From assembly GCF_023167545.1 (NCBI RefSeq), contig NZ_AP014647.1, positions 1,798,001 to 1,862,000 on the forward strand: a DNA stretch of 64,000 nt, read 5' to 3'. The notes under the pieces were generated by a model. It saw nothing but the letters and a program-made list of their open reading frames with translations, was not told the DNA's origin and did not search any database. Shown piece after piece: positions 1 to 8,525 of this stretch. The stretch is from Streptococcus constellatus subsp. constellatus (GTDB lineage Bacteria > Bacillota > Bacilli > Lactobacillales > Streptococcaceae). Made by a program: the position numbers and the translations under genes. Position 1 is the stretch's first letter; each line of letters opens with the position of its first letter.

Positions 1-293
1 TCATCTACTAAAATAGGACTTTTCAAAATACGTGGCGTTTCCATAATCAAATCAATCACTTCACTCACACTCAATTCTTCGATATCTACGCCTAAACCTT
101 TTGCATAACGATTTTTTGAAGACACAATACTTGCAACCCCATTTTCAGTTTTTGTTAGAATATCTAACAATTCTTCTTTTGTAATCCCTTCTTTACCAAG
201 ATTTTGTTCTTTATAAGTTAACTGGTGAGCATTGAGCCATGTTTTTGCTTTTTTACAACTAGTGCAACTTGAGACAGTATAAATTGTAATCAT
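1..293 (-). CDS. spxA2: Spx-family transcriptional regulator SpxA2 (partial, 3' end outside window)
   Basis: This is an ArsC/Spx-fold regulator that binds the RNA polymerase alpha subunit C-terminal domain and redirects transcription under envelope or thiol stress. The visible 97 or so residues start MITIYTVSSCTSCKKAKTWL and carry the N-terminal redox CxxC motif (Cys-Thr-Ser-Cys, residues 10-13). The reading frame runs off the left window edge; the family is about 130 residues, so roughly a quarter is missing. The start at 293 follows AAAGGAG at good spacing. It lies directly downstream of recA on the same strand, the position that spxA2 has in S. mutans (cinA-recA-spxA2), which is why I prefer A2 over A1. 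The paralogue choice rests on gene order only. Confidence 0.88.
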   Translation of the reverse strand, partial: MITIYTVSSCTSCKKAKTWLNAHQLTYKEQNLGKEGITKEELLDILTKTENGVASIVSSKNRYAKGLGVDIEELSVSEVIDLIMETPRILKSPILVD

Positions 294-379
294 GTAAGTA
301 CTCCTTTCGCCACACGGTACTATTATCATACTATATTATACCATAAAATCCCTCCGTCTTACGACCTATTTTTAAAAAA

Positions 380-1525
380 TTATTCCTCAATCTCAATCGC
401 ATCGTCTAAGTCTAGAGTCACTTCCTCTACTTTGTTTGCTGATTTAATTGCTTCTGCATTTTTTTCATCTTCAGTATCATTCTCAATCAAACCATAGTGA
501 ACTCGAACCTTGTGATCAATTTCATCAAAAATTTCTGGATGATCTGCTAAGTATTTCTTAGCATTTTCAGACCCTTGCCCAATCTTTTCATCATTGTAAG
601 AATACCACGCGCCCGCTTTTTTGATAATATCTAGATCTGTTGCAATCTTGATGAGCTCACCTGTTTTGGAAATTCCTTCACCATACATGATTTCCACAAA
701 GGCTTCTTTAAATGGCGGAGCCACCTTGTTTTTCACAACCTTAATTTTGGTTTCCTTACCGACATTAGTGTCCTTTTCATCACCAGTTCCCTTGATTTGA
801 GTATTGCCACGGACATCCAGACGGACAGAAGCATAAAATTTAAGAGCTCGACCGCCCGGTGTTGTTTCTGGATTTCCAAACATAATACCAACTTTTTCGC
901 GTAGTTGGTTGATGAAAATCGCAATTGTCTTCGTTTTATTAATAGAAGCAGATAGTTTACGCATAGCTTGACTCATCATACGCGCTTGCAAACCAACATG
1001 GCTATCTCCGATATCACCATCAATTTCAGCACGCGGTACAAGAGCTGCCACAGAGTCGATGACCACCAAATCTACTGCACCAGAATCAATCAATTTCCCA
1101 GCAATTTCTAGTCCTTGCTCACCAGAATCGGGTTGAGAAAGGAGTAATTCATCAATATTAACCCCAAGAGCTTGCGCATACGCCGGATCCAGAGCGTGCT
1201 CAGCATCAATAAAGGCCGCAATTCCACCTTCTTTCTGAGCCTGAGCAACAGCATGGAGGGCCACTGTCGTCTTACCAGATGATTCTGGTCCATAGATTTC
1301 AATAATTCGACCTTTTGGATACCCTCCTGCACCAAGTGCAATATCTAACGCCAAGCTACCTGAGCTCATAACTTGAACTTTTTGTTCAGCGCGCTCACCC
1401 AAACGCATAATCGCCCCTTTACCAAAATCTTTTTCGATATTTTTAAGTGCATTATCTAACGCTTTTTGACGTTCCTCACCAAATTTCTTTGAAATTTCTT
1501 CTAATTTTTTTTGTTTTTTCGCCAT
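380..1525 (-). CDS. recA: Recombinase RecA
   Basis: RecA forms the ATP-dependent nucleoprotein filament for homologous recombination and for strand exchange during natural transformation. The 381-residue product is full length. It has the Walker A motif GPESSGKTT near residue 79, the [11 protein letters not shown]alker B region, the L1/L2 DNA-binding loops around residues 165-230, and a long acidic C-terminal tail rich in Glu/Asp, typical of streptococcal RecA. The start at 1525 follows AGGAG. It lies 48 bp downstream of cinA and is probably co-transcribed with it from the cin-box promoter at 2860-2867, which would make it competence-inducible. Nothing unusual is seen in the protein. Confidence 0.98.
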   Translation of the reverse strand: MAKKQKKLEEISKKFGEERQKALDNALKNIEKDFGKGAIMRLGERAEQKVQVMSSGSLALDIALGAGGYPKGRIIEIYGPESSGKTTVALHAVAQAQKEGGIAAFIDAEHALDPAYAQALGVNIDELLLSQPDSGEQGLEIAGKLIDSGAVDLVVIDSVAALVPRAEIDGDIGDSHVGLQARMMSQAMRKLSASINKTKTIAIFINQLREKVGIMFGNPETTPGGRALKFYASVRLDVRGNTQIKGTGDEKDTNVGKETKIKVVKNKVAPPFKEAFVEIMYGEGISKTGELIKIATDLDIIKKAGAWYSYNDEKIGQGSENAKKYLADHPEIFDEIDHKVRVHYGLIENDTEDEKNAEAIKSANKVEEVTLDLDDAIEIEE

Positions 1526-1573
1526 TTATTTCTCCTGTATAGTGATAAATTAATTTTCTCGACTATCTAATTA

Positions 1574-2842
1574 TTATAGCATATTTTCGTTTTTTAATAA
1601 AGTTTTTCGTAACTGATTGAAAGCATGCAGAACGGCTATTTTTCGTACATCAGTCCGACTACGACCGGCAATATTAACCTTAAAAGATTGTACATTCTCT
1701 GTAGTTGCTAAGCCAATATAAACTGTCCCTGCCGGATATCCTTCTAAGCTGTCTGGACCTGCCACACCCGTCAAACTCACTGCATAGTCACTGGCAGTCA
1801 ATTTTCTGGCCTGCTCAGCCATTTTCTTTGCTGTAAAAGCAGAAACAACTCCATATTTTTCCAAGTCTGCCAAAGGAATGTCCAGCATGCGGCTCTTTTC
1901 CTCCATACTGTAAGTAACAAAGCCACCACTAAAGACTTTGGAAGCTCCAGAAAAGTTTGCCAAAGTTGCTTGAAAAAGGCCAGCAGTCAAACTTTCGGCT
2001 GCTGTAACAGTCTTGCCTGCTCTCCTCAACAATTCAAAAGTTGTCTGCGCTAGAGAATTATCATCTCCATAAGCATAGAAAAGGTCCACTAAACGTTGTT
2101 TCTCAAAAGTCTGTACAGCTAAAATTTTCTTTTCCAAATAAGCAAACTTAGTATCTGCTTCTTTTTGACTGCTAGCCTTTGTGGACAATCGCAATGTCAC
2201 CTCTCCCGTCTTAGCATAAGGAGCAATGGTCGGATCGATCTGAGCATCAATTAAATCTCCTAAAAGAGTTACTAATTGACTTTCACCAATGCCAAAGAAG
2301 CGCAAAACTCTTGAATACAATTTTTGATCCGTTGCTAAAATCGGAATCAGCTCATTGTTCACCATAGGTTTTAATTCACTAGGTGGACCAGGCAGAACAA
2401 CATAAGTTACACCACTTACTTCAATCACGCCCCCCACCGCAAGTCCGGTTTCGTTTTGTAGAGAAGTCGAATCTTCCACTATTTGAGCTTGCCGCTCATT
2501 ATTTGGTGTTCGAACATAGTCCAGTCGACTCGCGAAGAAACGATCTAATTTTTCCATAGCTACTTGGTCAAAGACCAACCTGCGATTTAAAAATTTTGCC
2601 AACACCTGTTTGGTCAAGTCATCTTCTGTTGGACCCAAGCCACCACAAAGAATGACAAGATCGCTCCGTTTCTTTGCAATTTCCAAAATAGATAAAAGAC
2701 GATTTTCATTGTCACCGACAGCAGTCTGGAAATAAACATCAATCCCTAAACTAGCTAATTTTTCCGATAAAAATTGAGCATTCGTATTGACAATTTGCCC
2801 GGTCAGAATCTCGGTGCCCACAGCAATAATTTCTGCTTTCAT
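1574..2842 (-). CDS. cinA: Competence/damage-inducible protein CinA
   Basis: CinA in streptococci is a late competence protein that associates with RecA; homologues elsewhere have nicotinamide-mononucleotide deamidase and ADP-ribose pyrophosphatase activities. The 422-residue product has the N-terminal MoaB/COG1058 domain (start [33 protein letters not shown] near residue 66) and a C-terminal CinA/PncC domain with [15 protein letters not shown] and SLTGVAGPD. The start at 2842 is preceded by AGGAGG. It is first gene of the cinA-recA unit, with a cin-box 18 bp upstream. A strong hairpin at 2952-2992 isolates it from the upstream bacteriocin operon on the same strand. Confidence 0.96.
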   Translation of the reverse strand: MKAEIIAVGTEILTGQIVNTNAQFLSEKLASLGIDVYFQTAVGDNENRLLSILEIAKKRSDLVILCGGLGPTEDDLTKQVLAKFLNRRLVFDQVAMEKLDRFFASRLDYVRTPNNERQAQIVEDSTSLQNETGLAVGGVIEVSGVTYVVLPGPPSELKPMVNNELIPILATDQKLYSRVLRFFGIGESQLVTLLGDLIDAQIDPTIAPYAKTGEVTLRLSTKASSQKEADTKFAYLEKKILAVQTFEKQRLVDLFYAYGDDNSLAQTTFELLRRAGKTVTAAESLTAGLFQATLANFSGASKVFSGGFVTYSMEEKSRMLDIPLADLEKYGVVSAFTAKKMAEQARKLTASDYAVSLTGVAGPDSLEGYPAGTVYIGLATTENVQSFKVNIAGRSRTDVRKIAVLHAFNQLRKTLLKNENML

Positions 2843-2859
2843 AGAACCTCCTATCTTAC

Positions 2860-2867
2860 TATTCGCA
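2860..2867 (-). promoter_or_regulatory. Candidate cin-box (ComX/SigX promoter) for cinA-recA
   Basis: On the minus strand the octamer TGCGAATA lies just upstream of the cinA ribosome binding site. It matches the streptococcal late-competence consensus TACGAATA at 7 of 8 positions. cinA is a classical ComX target in S. pneumoniae, so the location supports function. No canonical sigma-A pair was evident in the same short region. Confidence 0.7.
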
Positions 2868-2951
2868 ATTTGGTCTTATTTTATCATAAAAAAGATTAAA
2901 ATTTGTTAATAAAACAATTTTCAAGTTGCTCAGCATATCATCTATAGTATC

Positions 2952-2992
2952 TTGACAAACAAAAAGAGGCTATGCCTCTTTTTGTTTGTCAA
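2952..2992. terminator. Perfect 19-bp inverted repeat, terminator of the bacteriocin operon
   Basis: Two 19-bp arms (TTGACAAACAAAAAGAGGC and its complement) flank a 3-nt loop. The A-rich and T-rich arm ends make it work in both directions. It lies 6 bp beyond the stop of the ABC ATPase gene, so it ends that operon and insulates cinA-recA. Confidence 0.85.
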
Positions 2993-2997
2993 TCAAT

Positions 2998-3627
2998 CTA
3001 ATATGACTGTTCTAATGAGCCACTAATCTGTGTGATATCAACGACCTGATCAACTCGTTCAAAAACATTTGGATCATGCGTCGCAAAAATAACCACAGTG
3101 TCTGATGCAACCAAACTAAGCAACAAATCAATAATTGATTTTCCTGTTTGCTGGTCAAGAGCACCTGTCGGCTCATCTGCCAAAATGACTTTCGCTTTTT
3201 TTAATAATAATCGCGCAATTGAAACCCGTTGGGCTTGACCACCGGAAAGCTCATAAATTTTGGACTTCATGACAGACTCATTTAGTCCAACCTGTTTTAA
3301 AGCTATCAGAATTTCTGATTTACCCGCCAATAGTTTCAAGTTGTCGAAAACTGTTTCTTCTTCCACCAAAGCATAATTTTGAAAGACATAGCCCAGATAA
3401 TGTTTAAAATAATCTTTTTCCTTCATTTTCCAAATATCTTGCTTATTGAGCAAAATTCTGCCTTGATCTGGTTTTTCTAAACGAGCAATTGCATTTAACA
3501 ATGTTGTCTTTCCAGAACCCGAAAGCCCAACTAAAGCATAGGATTGATTCCTTTCAAAATGTAGATTGACATGGCTGTAGACGGTTTTTCGTCCATATTT
3601 TTTCGCTAAATTTTCTATCTCAATCAT
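2998..3627 (-). CDS. ABC transporter ATP-binding protein of the lactococcin-972-type locus
   Basis: This cytoplasmic ATPase probably powers the neighbouring DUF1430 membrane protein in bacteriocin export or self-immunity. The 209 residues hold a complete ABC domain: Walker A GLSGSGKTT near residue 34, Q-loop FQNYALV, signature LSGGQAQRV near residue 127, Walker B KVILADEPTGALD and the switch His in FATHD. Its ATG start overlaps the last 4 nt of the upstream gene, so the two are translationally coupled. The order bacteriocin - DUF1430 protein - ATPase matches known lactococcin 972 clusters. The MacB/LolD-like core alone does not fix the substrate; the context does. Confidence 0.9.
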   Translation of the reverse strand: MIEIENLAKKYGRKTVYSHVNLHFERNQSYALVGLSGSGKTTLLNAIARLEKPDQGRILLNKQDIWKMKEKDYFKHYLGYVFQNYALVEEETVFDNLKLLAGKSEILIALKQVGLNESVMKSKIYELSGGQAQRVSIARLLLKKAKVILADEPTGALDQQTGKSIIDLLLSLVASDTVVIFATHDPNVFERVDQVVDITQISGSLEQSY

Positions 3628-5633
3628 AGTATTTCAAAATCTCCTTTTATAATCTGAACACGATTTTTTCTGACGTTCATTAAAGCAAAGTAAGACATAG
3701 CAGTTATCTCAAACGCATAAAGAACTCCTACTAAACCAACTACTAGGAAACTACCTTTCATCACTAAAATTGTCAATGCACTGACGAATAAAATGCCTGC
3801 TATCAATGGCAGTAAAGACTGAAAAATTTCTAGATAGCTACTTGCTCCTAACAAACTTTGTAAAGAAATCTTTTTCGCTTTTTGTTTCATGCGAGTGGTA
3901 ATATATTCATAAATAATAAAGAACTGCGCCAAGACTAACATCAGTAGAGCAGTAATCGTCCCTGTCAGTTGGCTAACAATGTTTTCACGAGCTAATAATA
4001 GTTGCTCTGAAATATTTGTCATACTAGAAAAATGAGTCAAACCAGCTTGGCTAATCTTTTCTTTTATCCATTTCTGTTTAAAAGCTCCTTTTGTTGCAAG
4101 AACTGTATAATAGTTATCAAAAGCTGCATCTGCTGGTAGATTGTGAAAATTGATTTGCACTAAAATCTTGTTCACTACTTCTTGTTTAGCCAATAATTCA
4201 TCTGGACCGTCTTTATGGTTAAAAAGAAAAGTCTTCTGTCCATCAGGAATTTCTACGATTTGAAAATCCTCAGCTTTTAAAGCTGAATATCGGAAGTGCT
4301 CATAGTTAATTATCTTACGAATATTGTCTATGTGAGCCATCTGACTTTTTGGAATATAGATAACACCTAAGCTTTCTTTCGGTGCTTGCCCATACTTATT
4401 TTGAGGATACAATTTTTTATTTTTATTCATCAATCCTGTATTGACATAGAACAATGTTTCTGCAATTTTACTATCGACACCATTTCTTACCAGCTCCTGC
4501 TTAAATTCTTCCGGAGCGTGCTTAGTTCGATCTGGGCTAAGGCTAGATTGCTCTGAATAAAGCCAGCCATCTGTCCCAAAAGATTGAATCAATTGTCTAT
4601 GCTTCGCAGCATTTTCTTTTATAAATGTTGAATCAATTTGATGATTTTCATCAGTATGAGTAGCGGTATTTTCAAACCAAGTGATCGCAGCATAATCTTG
4701 AGCTATTTTCCAATTTCCCAAAACAGCTATTTCTTGGGCAGATTTGGAAATGGTTTTAACACTTTCCGATGCAGTCACGCCAAAGATAAAGCAAGATAGC
4801 AAAATTCCAAAAAGCCAGATATAAAGTACTAACGGATTTGATTTTTTATTCTTCAAGACAGTTACAGCTCCCATAAGGCGAACATTTAAAGCAAAAAGTA
4901 GATTGACAAGTAAGCTAATAACCATCAAAATAAAGAGATTGAGAAATAGTAATAAGCTAAACGTCTTAACATAAACATTTACCATACTACCTTGCCATAA
5001 AACAAAAAGTAGCCACACAAGGATTCCTGTGCTAATCAAAATAGTAGAATCCAACCAAAGTGAACGCCGAAATTCTCTATCAAAAAGCCCCAGACTGCGC
5101 TGAATCATAGCTTTTTTAACATAAAGCATTTTGACTGCAAAAAGAAGCACAGCAAAAACAAAAAATAAAGTCCAAACTGCCAGAGAGCGTAAATTCATAA
5201 ATAGAAAGTTGATTGGCACTAAGTACCACGGAAGGTCTGCTCCTGTGTAAGTCAAGCCAAATCGCTGCAATTCTGTTTTTAATTCTGTCGGTAGCGCCTT
5301 ACTAGAATAATACATACCAGTCGCGGTACTTGCTGCCAAGACTCCTCGATCCGTGATATAAGATTGATTTTTGCGCTGTATCTTTCCAAAAACAAATGTA
5401 GCTTGCTGACCACTTTTATCTAAAAAAGGACGATAAATAGTTAATTGCTTTTTATCTGCAATTTCCTGTATTTTATCAAAAATTTGGTTTTTATCAACCT
5501 CACTAGAGCCCGTCAATGAAAAAGCTGCCTGCGCAGGATAAGGAATGTCGTTCCCAAACTCTTTAACAGCACCTAAAGATAAAAATGATATTAGTAAGAC
5601 AAATAAAGAAAGAACGGTTAGCCGCCACTTCAT
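3624..5633 (-). CDS. DUF1430 bacteriocin-associated integral membrane protein
   Basis: A large membrane protein of about 669 residues, related to the bacteriocin-associated proteins of about seven TM segments (DUF1430 family) found with lactococcin-972-like peptides. It has an N-terminal hydrophobic anchor, a large extracytoplasmic region, TM clusters near residues 160-290, a second polar domain, and three or four C-terminal TM segments with a FtsX/MacB-like layout. I place the start at the internal Met (5633), which follows AAAGGAG, rather than a longer upstream extension without a ribosome binding site. It is coupled to the ATPase gene by a 4-nt overlap. Likely role: export or immunity together with that ATPase; which of the two is not resolvable from sequence. 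Confidence 0.85.
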   Translation of the reverse strand: MKWRLTVLSLFVLLISFLSLGAVKEFGNDIPYPAQAAFSLTGSSEVDKNQIFDKIQEIADKKQLTIYRPFLDKSGQQATFVFGKIQRKNQSYITDRGVLAASTATGMYYSSKALPTELKTELQRFGLTYTGADLPWYLVPINFLFMNLRSLAVWTLFFVFAVLLFAVKMLYVKKAMIQRSLGLFDREFRRSLWLDSTILISTGILVWLLFVLWQGSMVNVYVKTFSLLLFLNLFILMVISLLVNLLFALNVRLMGAVTVLKNKKSNPLVLYIWLFGILLSCFIFGVTASESVKTISKSAQEIAVLGNWKIAQDYAAITWFENTATHTDENHQIDSTFIKENAAKHRQLIQSFGTDGWLYSEQSSLSPDRTKHAPEEFKQELVRNGVDSKIAETLFYVNTGLMNKNKKLYPQNKYGQAPKESLGVIYIPKSQMAHIDNIRKIINYEHFRYSALKAEDFQIVEIPDGQKTFLFNHKDGPDELLAKQEVVNKILVQINFHNLPADAAFDNYYTVLATKGAFKQKWIKEKISQAGLTHFSSMTNISEQLLLARENIVSQLTGTITALLMLVLAQFFIIYEYITTRMKQKAKKISLQSLLGASSYLEIFQSLLPLIAGILFVSALTILVMKGSFLVVGLVGVLYAFEITAMSYFALMNVRKNRVQIIKGDFEIL

Positions 5634-5660
5634 ACAAGACTCCTTTACAACAAAAAACAA

Positions 5661-5702
5661 GGAGGGAAAAACTGAAATTCTACTATGCAGGCATTTCCCT
5701 CC
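5661..5702 (-). terminator. Attenuator hairpin between bacteriocin gene and transporter genes
   Basis: On the minus strand GGAGGGAAA and TTTCCCTCC form a 9-bp stem with a 24-nt loop, followed by TTGTTTTTTG. It sits between the bacteriocin stop and the DUF1430 start. It could act as a leaky terminator that makes bacteriocin mRNA more abundant than transporter mRNA, a common arrangement in bacteriocin operons. Confidence 0.55.
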
Positions 5703-5730
5703 ACGATAAGTTTATTAAATCGTATGACTA

Positions 5731-6069
5731 TTAGAATTCATACCAAGAATAAAATGACTTTGCTTGAATCCATGACCAATGTTTTGTAGCTCCTGAATTT
5801 GCCCAGCCATAATTTGATTTGGCATAGTCTTTTACATTTCCCCATATATCGGTCACAGATGAGCCGCTTCCAAGACGGATTGGTGCTTCTAAATAATAAT
5901 GCGAGTAGGCCCATCCATTTGATGTTACGCCATAATTCCAAGTATCCTTATAAGTAGGATGAGGATGCTGGGTATCTGCCGAGACCCCACCTCCAGCCAA
6001 AGGACTAAGAGTAAGGGCAAGAGCACCAATAAGTGCTAATTTCGTAAATTTATTTGAACTATTTGACAT
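5731..6069 (-). CDS. Lactococcin 972 family bacteriocin precursor
   Basis: A secreted 112-residue precursor. Residues 1-31 form a Sec signal peptide (hydrophobic core LALIGALALTLSPLAGG, cleavage likely after VSA). The mature part of about 80 residues is rich in Trp, Tyr, Ser and Gly with no Cys (WNYGVTSNGWAYSHYYLE; WANSGATKHWSWIQ; ending SFYSWYEF), which resembles lactococcin 972, a lipid-II-targeting septum inhibitor. The start follows AAAGGAGG. Its neighbours, the DUF1430 membrane protein and ABC ATPase, are the usual partners of this family. The short hydrophobic peptide gene at 6200-6265 lies upstream on the same strand and the Rgg regulator is divergent, so expression is probably pheromone controlled. 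Confidence 0.88.
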   Translation of the reverse strand: MSNSSNKFTKLALIGALALTLSPLAGGGVSADTQHPHPTYKDTWNYGVTSNGWAYSHYYLEAPIRLGSGSSVTDIWGNVKDYAKSNYGWANSGATKHWSWIQAKSFYSWYEF

Positions 6070-6143
6070 GGTTTCCTCCTTTATATATATGATATATCAA
6101 ATATTGTCTTAACTAGTATAGACTTCCATTTGATGAAAATATC

Positions 6144-6155
6144 ATAACGTGTTAT
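6144..6155. promoter_or_regulatory. 12-bp perfect palindrome upstream of the bacteriocin gene
   Basis: ATAACGTGTTAT is a perfect dyad about 75 bp before the bacteriocin start, between it and the short peptide gene. It is a candidate Rgg operator by position only; no matching second copy was found upstream of the peptide gene. Confidence 0.35.
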
Positions 6156-6199
6156 TTCCTAATTTGAATGAAATGTAAACATAATTCACACCTTACTTA

Positions 6200-6265
6200 T
6201 TAAAATGGCCAGATACTTGGATACAATAATAAAAGTATCATCAATTGTAAACAAGCTGTTCTCAT
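6200..6265 (-). CDS. Short hydrophobic peptide (SHP-like pheromone precursor), 21 residues
   Basis: A 21-codon gene starting MRTACLQLMI and ending LLLLYPSIWPF, stop TAA. The start has a near-perfect ribosome binding site (GGAGG, 6 nt spacing). It is divergent from an rgg gene, which is the defining layout of Rgg/SHP quorum-sensing pairs: a tiny hydrophobic precursor whose C-terminal residues are exported, trimmed, re-imported by the oligopeptide permease and bound by Rgg. Unlike most SHPs it has no acidic residue before the C-terminal segment; it ends in an aromatic and proline-rich YPSIWPF. The gene is below usual calling limits. I infer pheromone function from size, hydrophobicity, ribosome binding site and position. 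Confidence 0.7.
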   Translation of the reverse strand: MRTACLQLMILLLLYPSIWPF

Positions 6266-6382
6266 ATTCTCCCTCCGTTTCTTTATAAATTTTCACTTCT
6301 ATGTTATAATATTTAAAATCACTTTTTTGAAAACGCCAACTTTTTTCGCACTATATTATTCTGAGAGGTTTGTAGGTTTGTT

Positions 6383-7237
6383 ATGAGGTATGATTTCGGA
6401 GCTGTTTATAAAGAAATTCGCAAATCAAAAGGTTTATCGCAAGCAGATGTATGCGGAGAGGTTCTATCCCGAACAACTCTGGCTAAATTTGAAAGCGGGA
6501 AGGCTACTCCCAAATACGAAAATATGGAATTTTTGCTACGTCAAATCAATATGAGTTTTGAAGAGTTTGAGTATATCTGTCACGTCTATAACCCTAGCCC
6601 CAGAAGTATCATATTTAACAAAGCTTTAAATATAAGCTCTATTAGTGGCACACAAGATTTAGAAGAGCTACAAGAACTCTGTGAAAGATATCTTCGTAAG
6701 GAATACGATTTACCAATTAAGCATATTCATAATTTATTAAAACTTTTCATTTCTATTAGAAAAAACGGAGTTAAAACATTAACAGATGAAACAATCTCTA
6801 TCACCAAGCAGTTTTGGAATTATTTAGAAAAAGAAGATACTTGGTATAAAAATGATTTTAGGATTCTAGTATCTATTTTACATCATTTTTCGATGGATAC
6901 CCTACATTTGATTACTGATAAAATTTTGGAAAATTTAGAGAAATATAAAGACTATAAAAATTTTCAAAACGATCGCTTAACTCTTCTCTCAAATTTAGCA
7001 GGAATCTATTTGCACCATAATGAATTTCACCAATGTGAAAAAATTGTCACACTAGCTTTAGAGACTGCACAAAAGTTAAAGAGGTATGATGCTTTAGCTT
7101 TATGTAATATTCGATTAGGAATTTGTCAAAATAATAATAAATTAATCAAAAAAGGATTGGTCTTATTAGAAATCACAGATGAACTGGATTTATTACAAGA
7201 TACGAAACACGAAATCAACCATTTCCACAGGTCTTAG
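6383..7237 (+). CDS. Rgg-family transcriptional regulator (bacteriocin locus)
   Basis: A 284-residue Rgg/GadR/MutR-type regulator. Residues 5-65 form an XRE-type helix-turn-helix (IRKSKGLSQADVCGEVLSRT, then LAKFESGKATPKYENMEFLL). The rest is the all-helical peptide-binding repeat domain (TPR-like), ending near residue 280. It is transcribed divergently from the short hydrophobic peptide gene and the lactococcin-972-like operon, which it most likely controls by binding the imported peptide. A TATAAT at 6305-6310 may be its -10 element. The protein is a clear paralogue of the regulator at 61719-62621: the N-termini share the same framework, including the Cys-Gly in the turn helix. Confidence 0.92.
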   Translation: MRYDFGAVYKEIRKSKGLSQADVCGEVLSRTTLAKFESGKATPKYENMEFLLRQINMSFEEFEYICHVYNPSPRSIIFNKALNISSISGTQDLEELQELCERYLRKEYDLPIKHIHNLLKLFISIRKNGVKTLTDETISITKQFWNYLEKEDTWYKNDFRILVSILHHFSMDTLHLITDKILENLEKYKDYKNFQNDRLTLLSNLAGIYLHHNEFHQCEKIVTLALETAQKLKRYDALALCNIRLGICQNNNKLIKKGLVLLEITDELDLLQDTKHEINHFHRS

Positions 7238-7290
7238 CTTGTGGTTTTTTATCAACTATGTTCAAATTCTTTCCATATTTTAATTTATAC

Positions 7291-7331
7291 AAAGAAAAAC
7301 CAGACAGTTCTTGCTGCCTGAGTTTTCTTGG
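7291..7331 (+). terminator. Imperfect terminator after rgg
   Basis: A stem of AAGAAAAAC-CAG-CAG paired with CTG-CTG-GTTTTCTT, with a few mismatches, lies about 55 bp beyond the rgg stop. It is the only hairpin in the gap before the EamA gene. Confidence 0.5.
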
Positions 7332-7397
7332 TTTACTTGTGTTAGATAGAATCAAATGTGATAAAATAAAAGAATAAAACTTTAAGGGGCTTCCATT

Positions 7398-7811
7398 ATG
7401 TGGGCAATTTTTGCATTTTTTTCTGCTTTGTTTGCAGCACTGACATCTATCTTAGCTAAAATTGGGATTGCTGGGGTTAATTCTAATCTAGCAACAGCTA
7501 TTCGGACAGTAGTCGTCGTTTTGATGGCTTGGGGTATAGTTTTTTTAACTAAAGGACAAATTGGTTTAGCTAACATCAGTAAGAAAAACTGGATTTTTCT
7601 GATTTTATCAGGCCTAGCAACAGGCGCTTCTTGGCTTTGTTACTACCGAGCATTGCAAGAAGGAGAAGCCTCCAAGGTCGCTCCTATTGATAAGCTTAGT
7701 GTTGTTCTCACGCTCATCCTTGCTTTTATCTTTCTCCACGAAGATTTTACTATGAAATCCTTAATTGGCACCATCTTGATTACCATTGGAACCTTAATCA
7801 TGGTTTTGTAG
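7398..7811 (+). CDS. Small EamA/DMT-family membrane transporter (137 aa)
   Basis: A 137-residue protein with about five hydrophobic segments covering almost its whole length, matching one EamA repeat (half the usual ten-TM drug/metabolite transporter). Characteristic features are AALTSILAKIGIAGVNSNLATAIRT split over the first repeat and the end segment GTILITIGTLIMVL. Such half-size proteins are common in streptococci and may work as dimers, as SMR proteins do. The substrate is unknown. The gene is single, with a terminator at 7829-7856, and stands between the Rgg locus and the repair cluster. Confidence 0.85.
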   Translation: MWAIFAFFSALFAALTSILAKIGIAGVNSNLATAIRTVVVVLMAWGIVFLTKGQIGLANISKKNWIFLILSGLATGASWLCYYRALQEGEASKVAPIDKLSVVLTLILAFIFLHEDFTMKSLIGTILITIGTLIMVL

Positions 7812-7828
7812 CGTTCGGCATATTAAAG

Positions 7829-7856
7829 AGACAGTTTTTTCTCTAAACTGTCTTTT
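7829..7856 (+). terminator. Terminator of the EamA gene
   Basis: AGACAGTTT and AAACTGTCT form a perfect 9-bp stem with a 7-nt loop, followed by TTTTAC. Confidence 0.8.
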
Positions 7857-7950
7857 ACGTTATTCGACTGTCATCTTTTGATTCCATTTTATTGTATGTT
7901 TAGTGAGAATATAGTACAAATTTAGCAATATTGGTAAATGCTTTTATGCC

Positions 7951-8514
7951 TTATTTTTTAGGATTCCATTCACAACTTGTTTCATGATCATTGACCAATC
8001 CTGCTGCCTGCATGAAAGAATAGACACAAACAGGACCGACAAACTTGAAGCCTCGTTGCTTCATATCTTTAGCTATTTTTTCGGACAGGGAAGTTTTAGA
8101 CGGAGCAAGTCTGTAATCCTTGACAGAATTGTCAATCGGTGTAAATCCAACAAAAGACCAGAGATAATGATCAAAACTACCGTATTGTTCTTGAACAGCC
8201 AAAAAAGCTTGGGCATTGGCTCTGGTCGCATAGAGCTTCATCTTATTACGGATAATATCCGGATTGTCCAAAAGACCATCCAAGTCTGCATCTGTCATCT
8301 GAGCAATTTTCTGCGCGTCATAGAAATGAAAGGCCTCCCGAAAAGCCTGACGTTTATTCAAAATGGTCTCCCACGAAAGTCCCGCCTGATAGGTCTCCAT
8401 GCAAAACAGTTCAAATAACTTCCAATCATCATGAAGGGGTCGACCCCACTCTTCATCGTGGTAAGCTACATACAAGGGGTTGTTCATTTTTACCCAGCCA
8501 CAGCGTTTGGTCAT
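7951..8514 (-). CDS. tag: DNA-3-methyladenine glycosylase I
   Basis: Tag removes 3-methyladenine from alkylated DNA in base excision repair. The 187-residue product has the family start TKRCGWVKMNNPLYVAYHDE with EWG-P-DD following, and a C-terminal VNDHETSCEW. The early Cys and His together with the late His and Cys are the zinc ligands of the HhH-type Tag fold. The length is standard. The start at 8514 follows AGGAGG and lies 11 bp after ruvA, so tag and ruvA form an operon, an order also seen in other streptococci. Confidence 0.97.
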   Translation of the reverse strand: MTKRCGWVKMNNPLYVAYHDEEWGRPLHDDWKLFELFCMETYQAGLSWETILNKRQAFREAFHFYDAQKIAQMTDADLDGLLDNPDIIRNKMKLYATRANAQAFLAVQEQYGSFDHYLWSFVGFTPIDNSVKDYRLAPSKTSLSEKIAKDMKQRGFKFVGPVCVYSFMQAAGLVNDHETSCEWNPKK

Positions 8515-8525
8515 GCTTCTACCTC

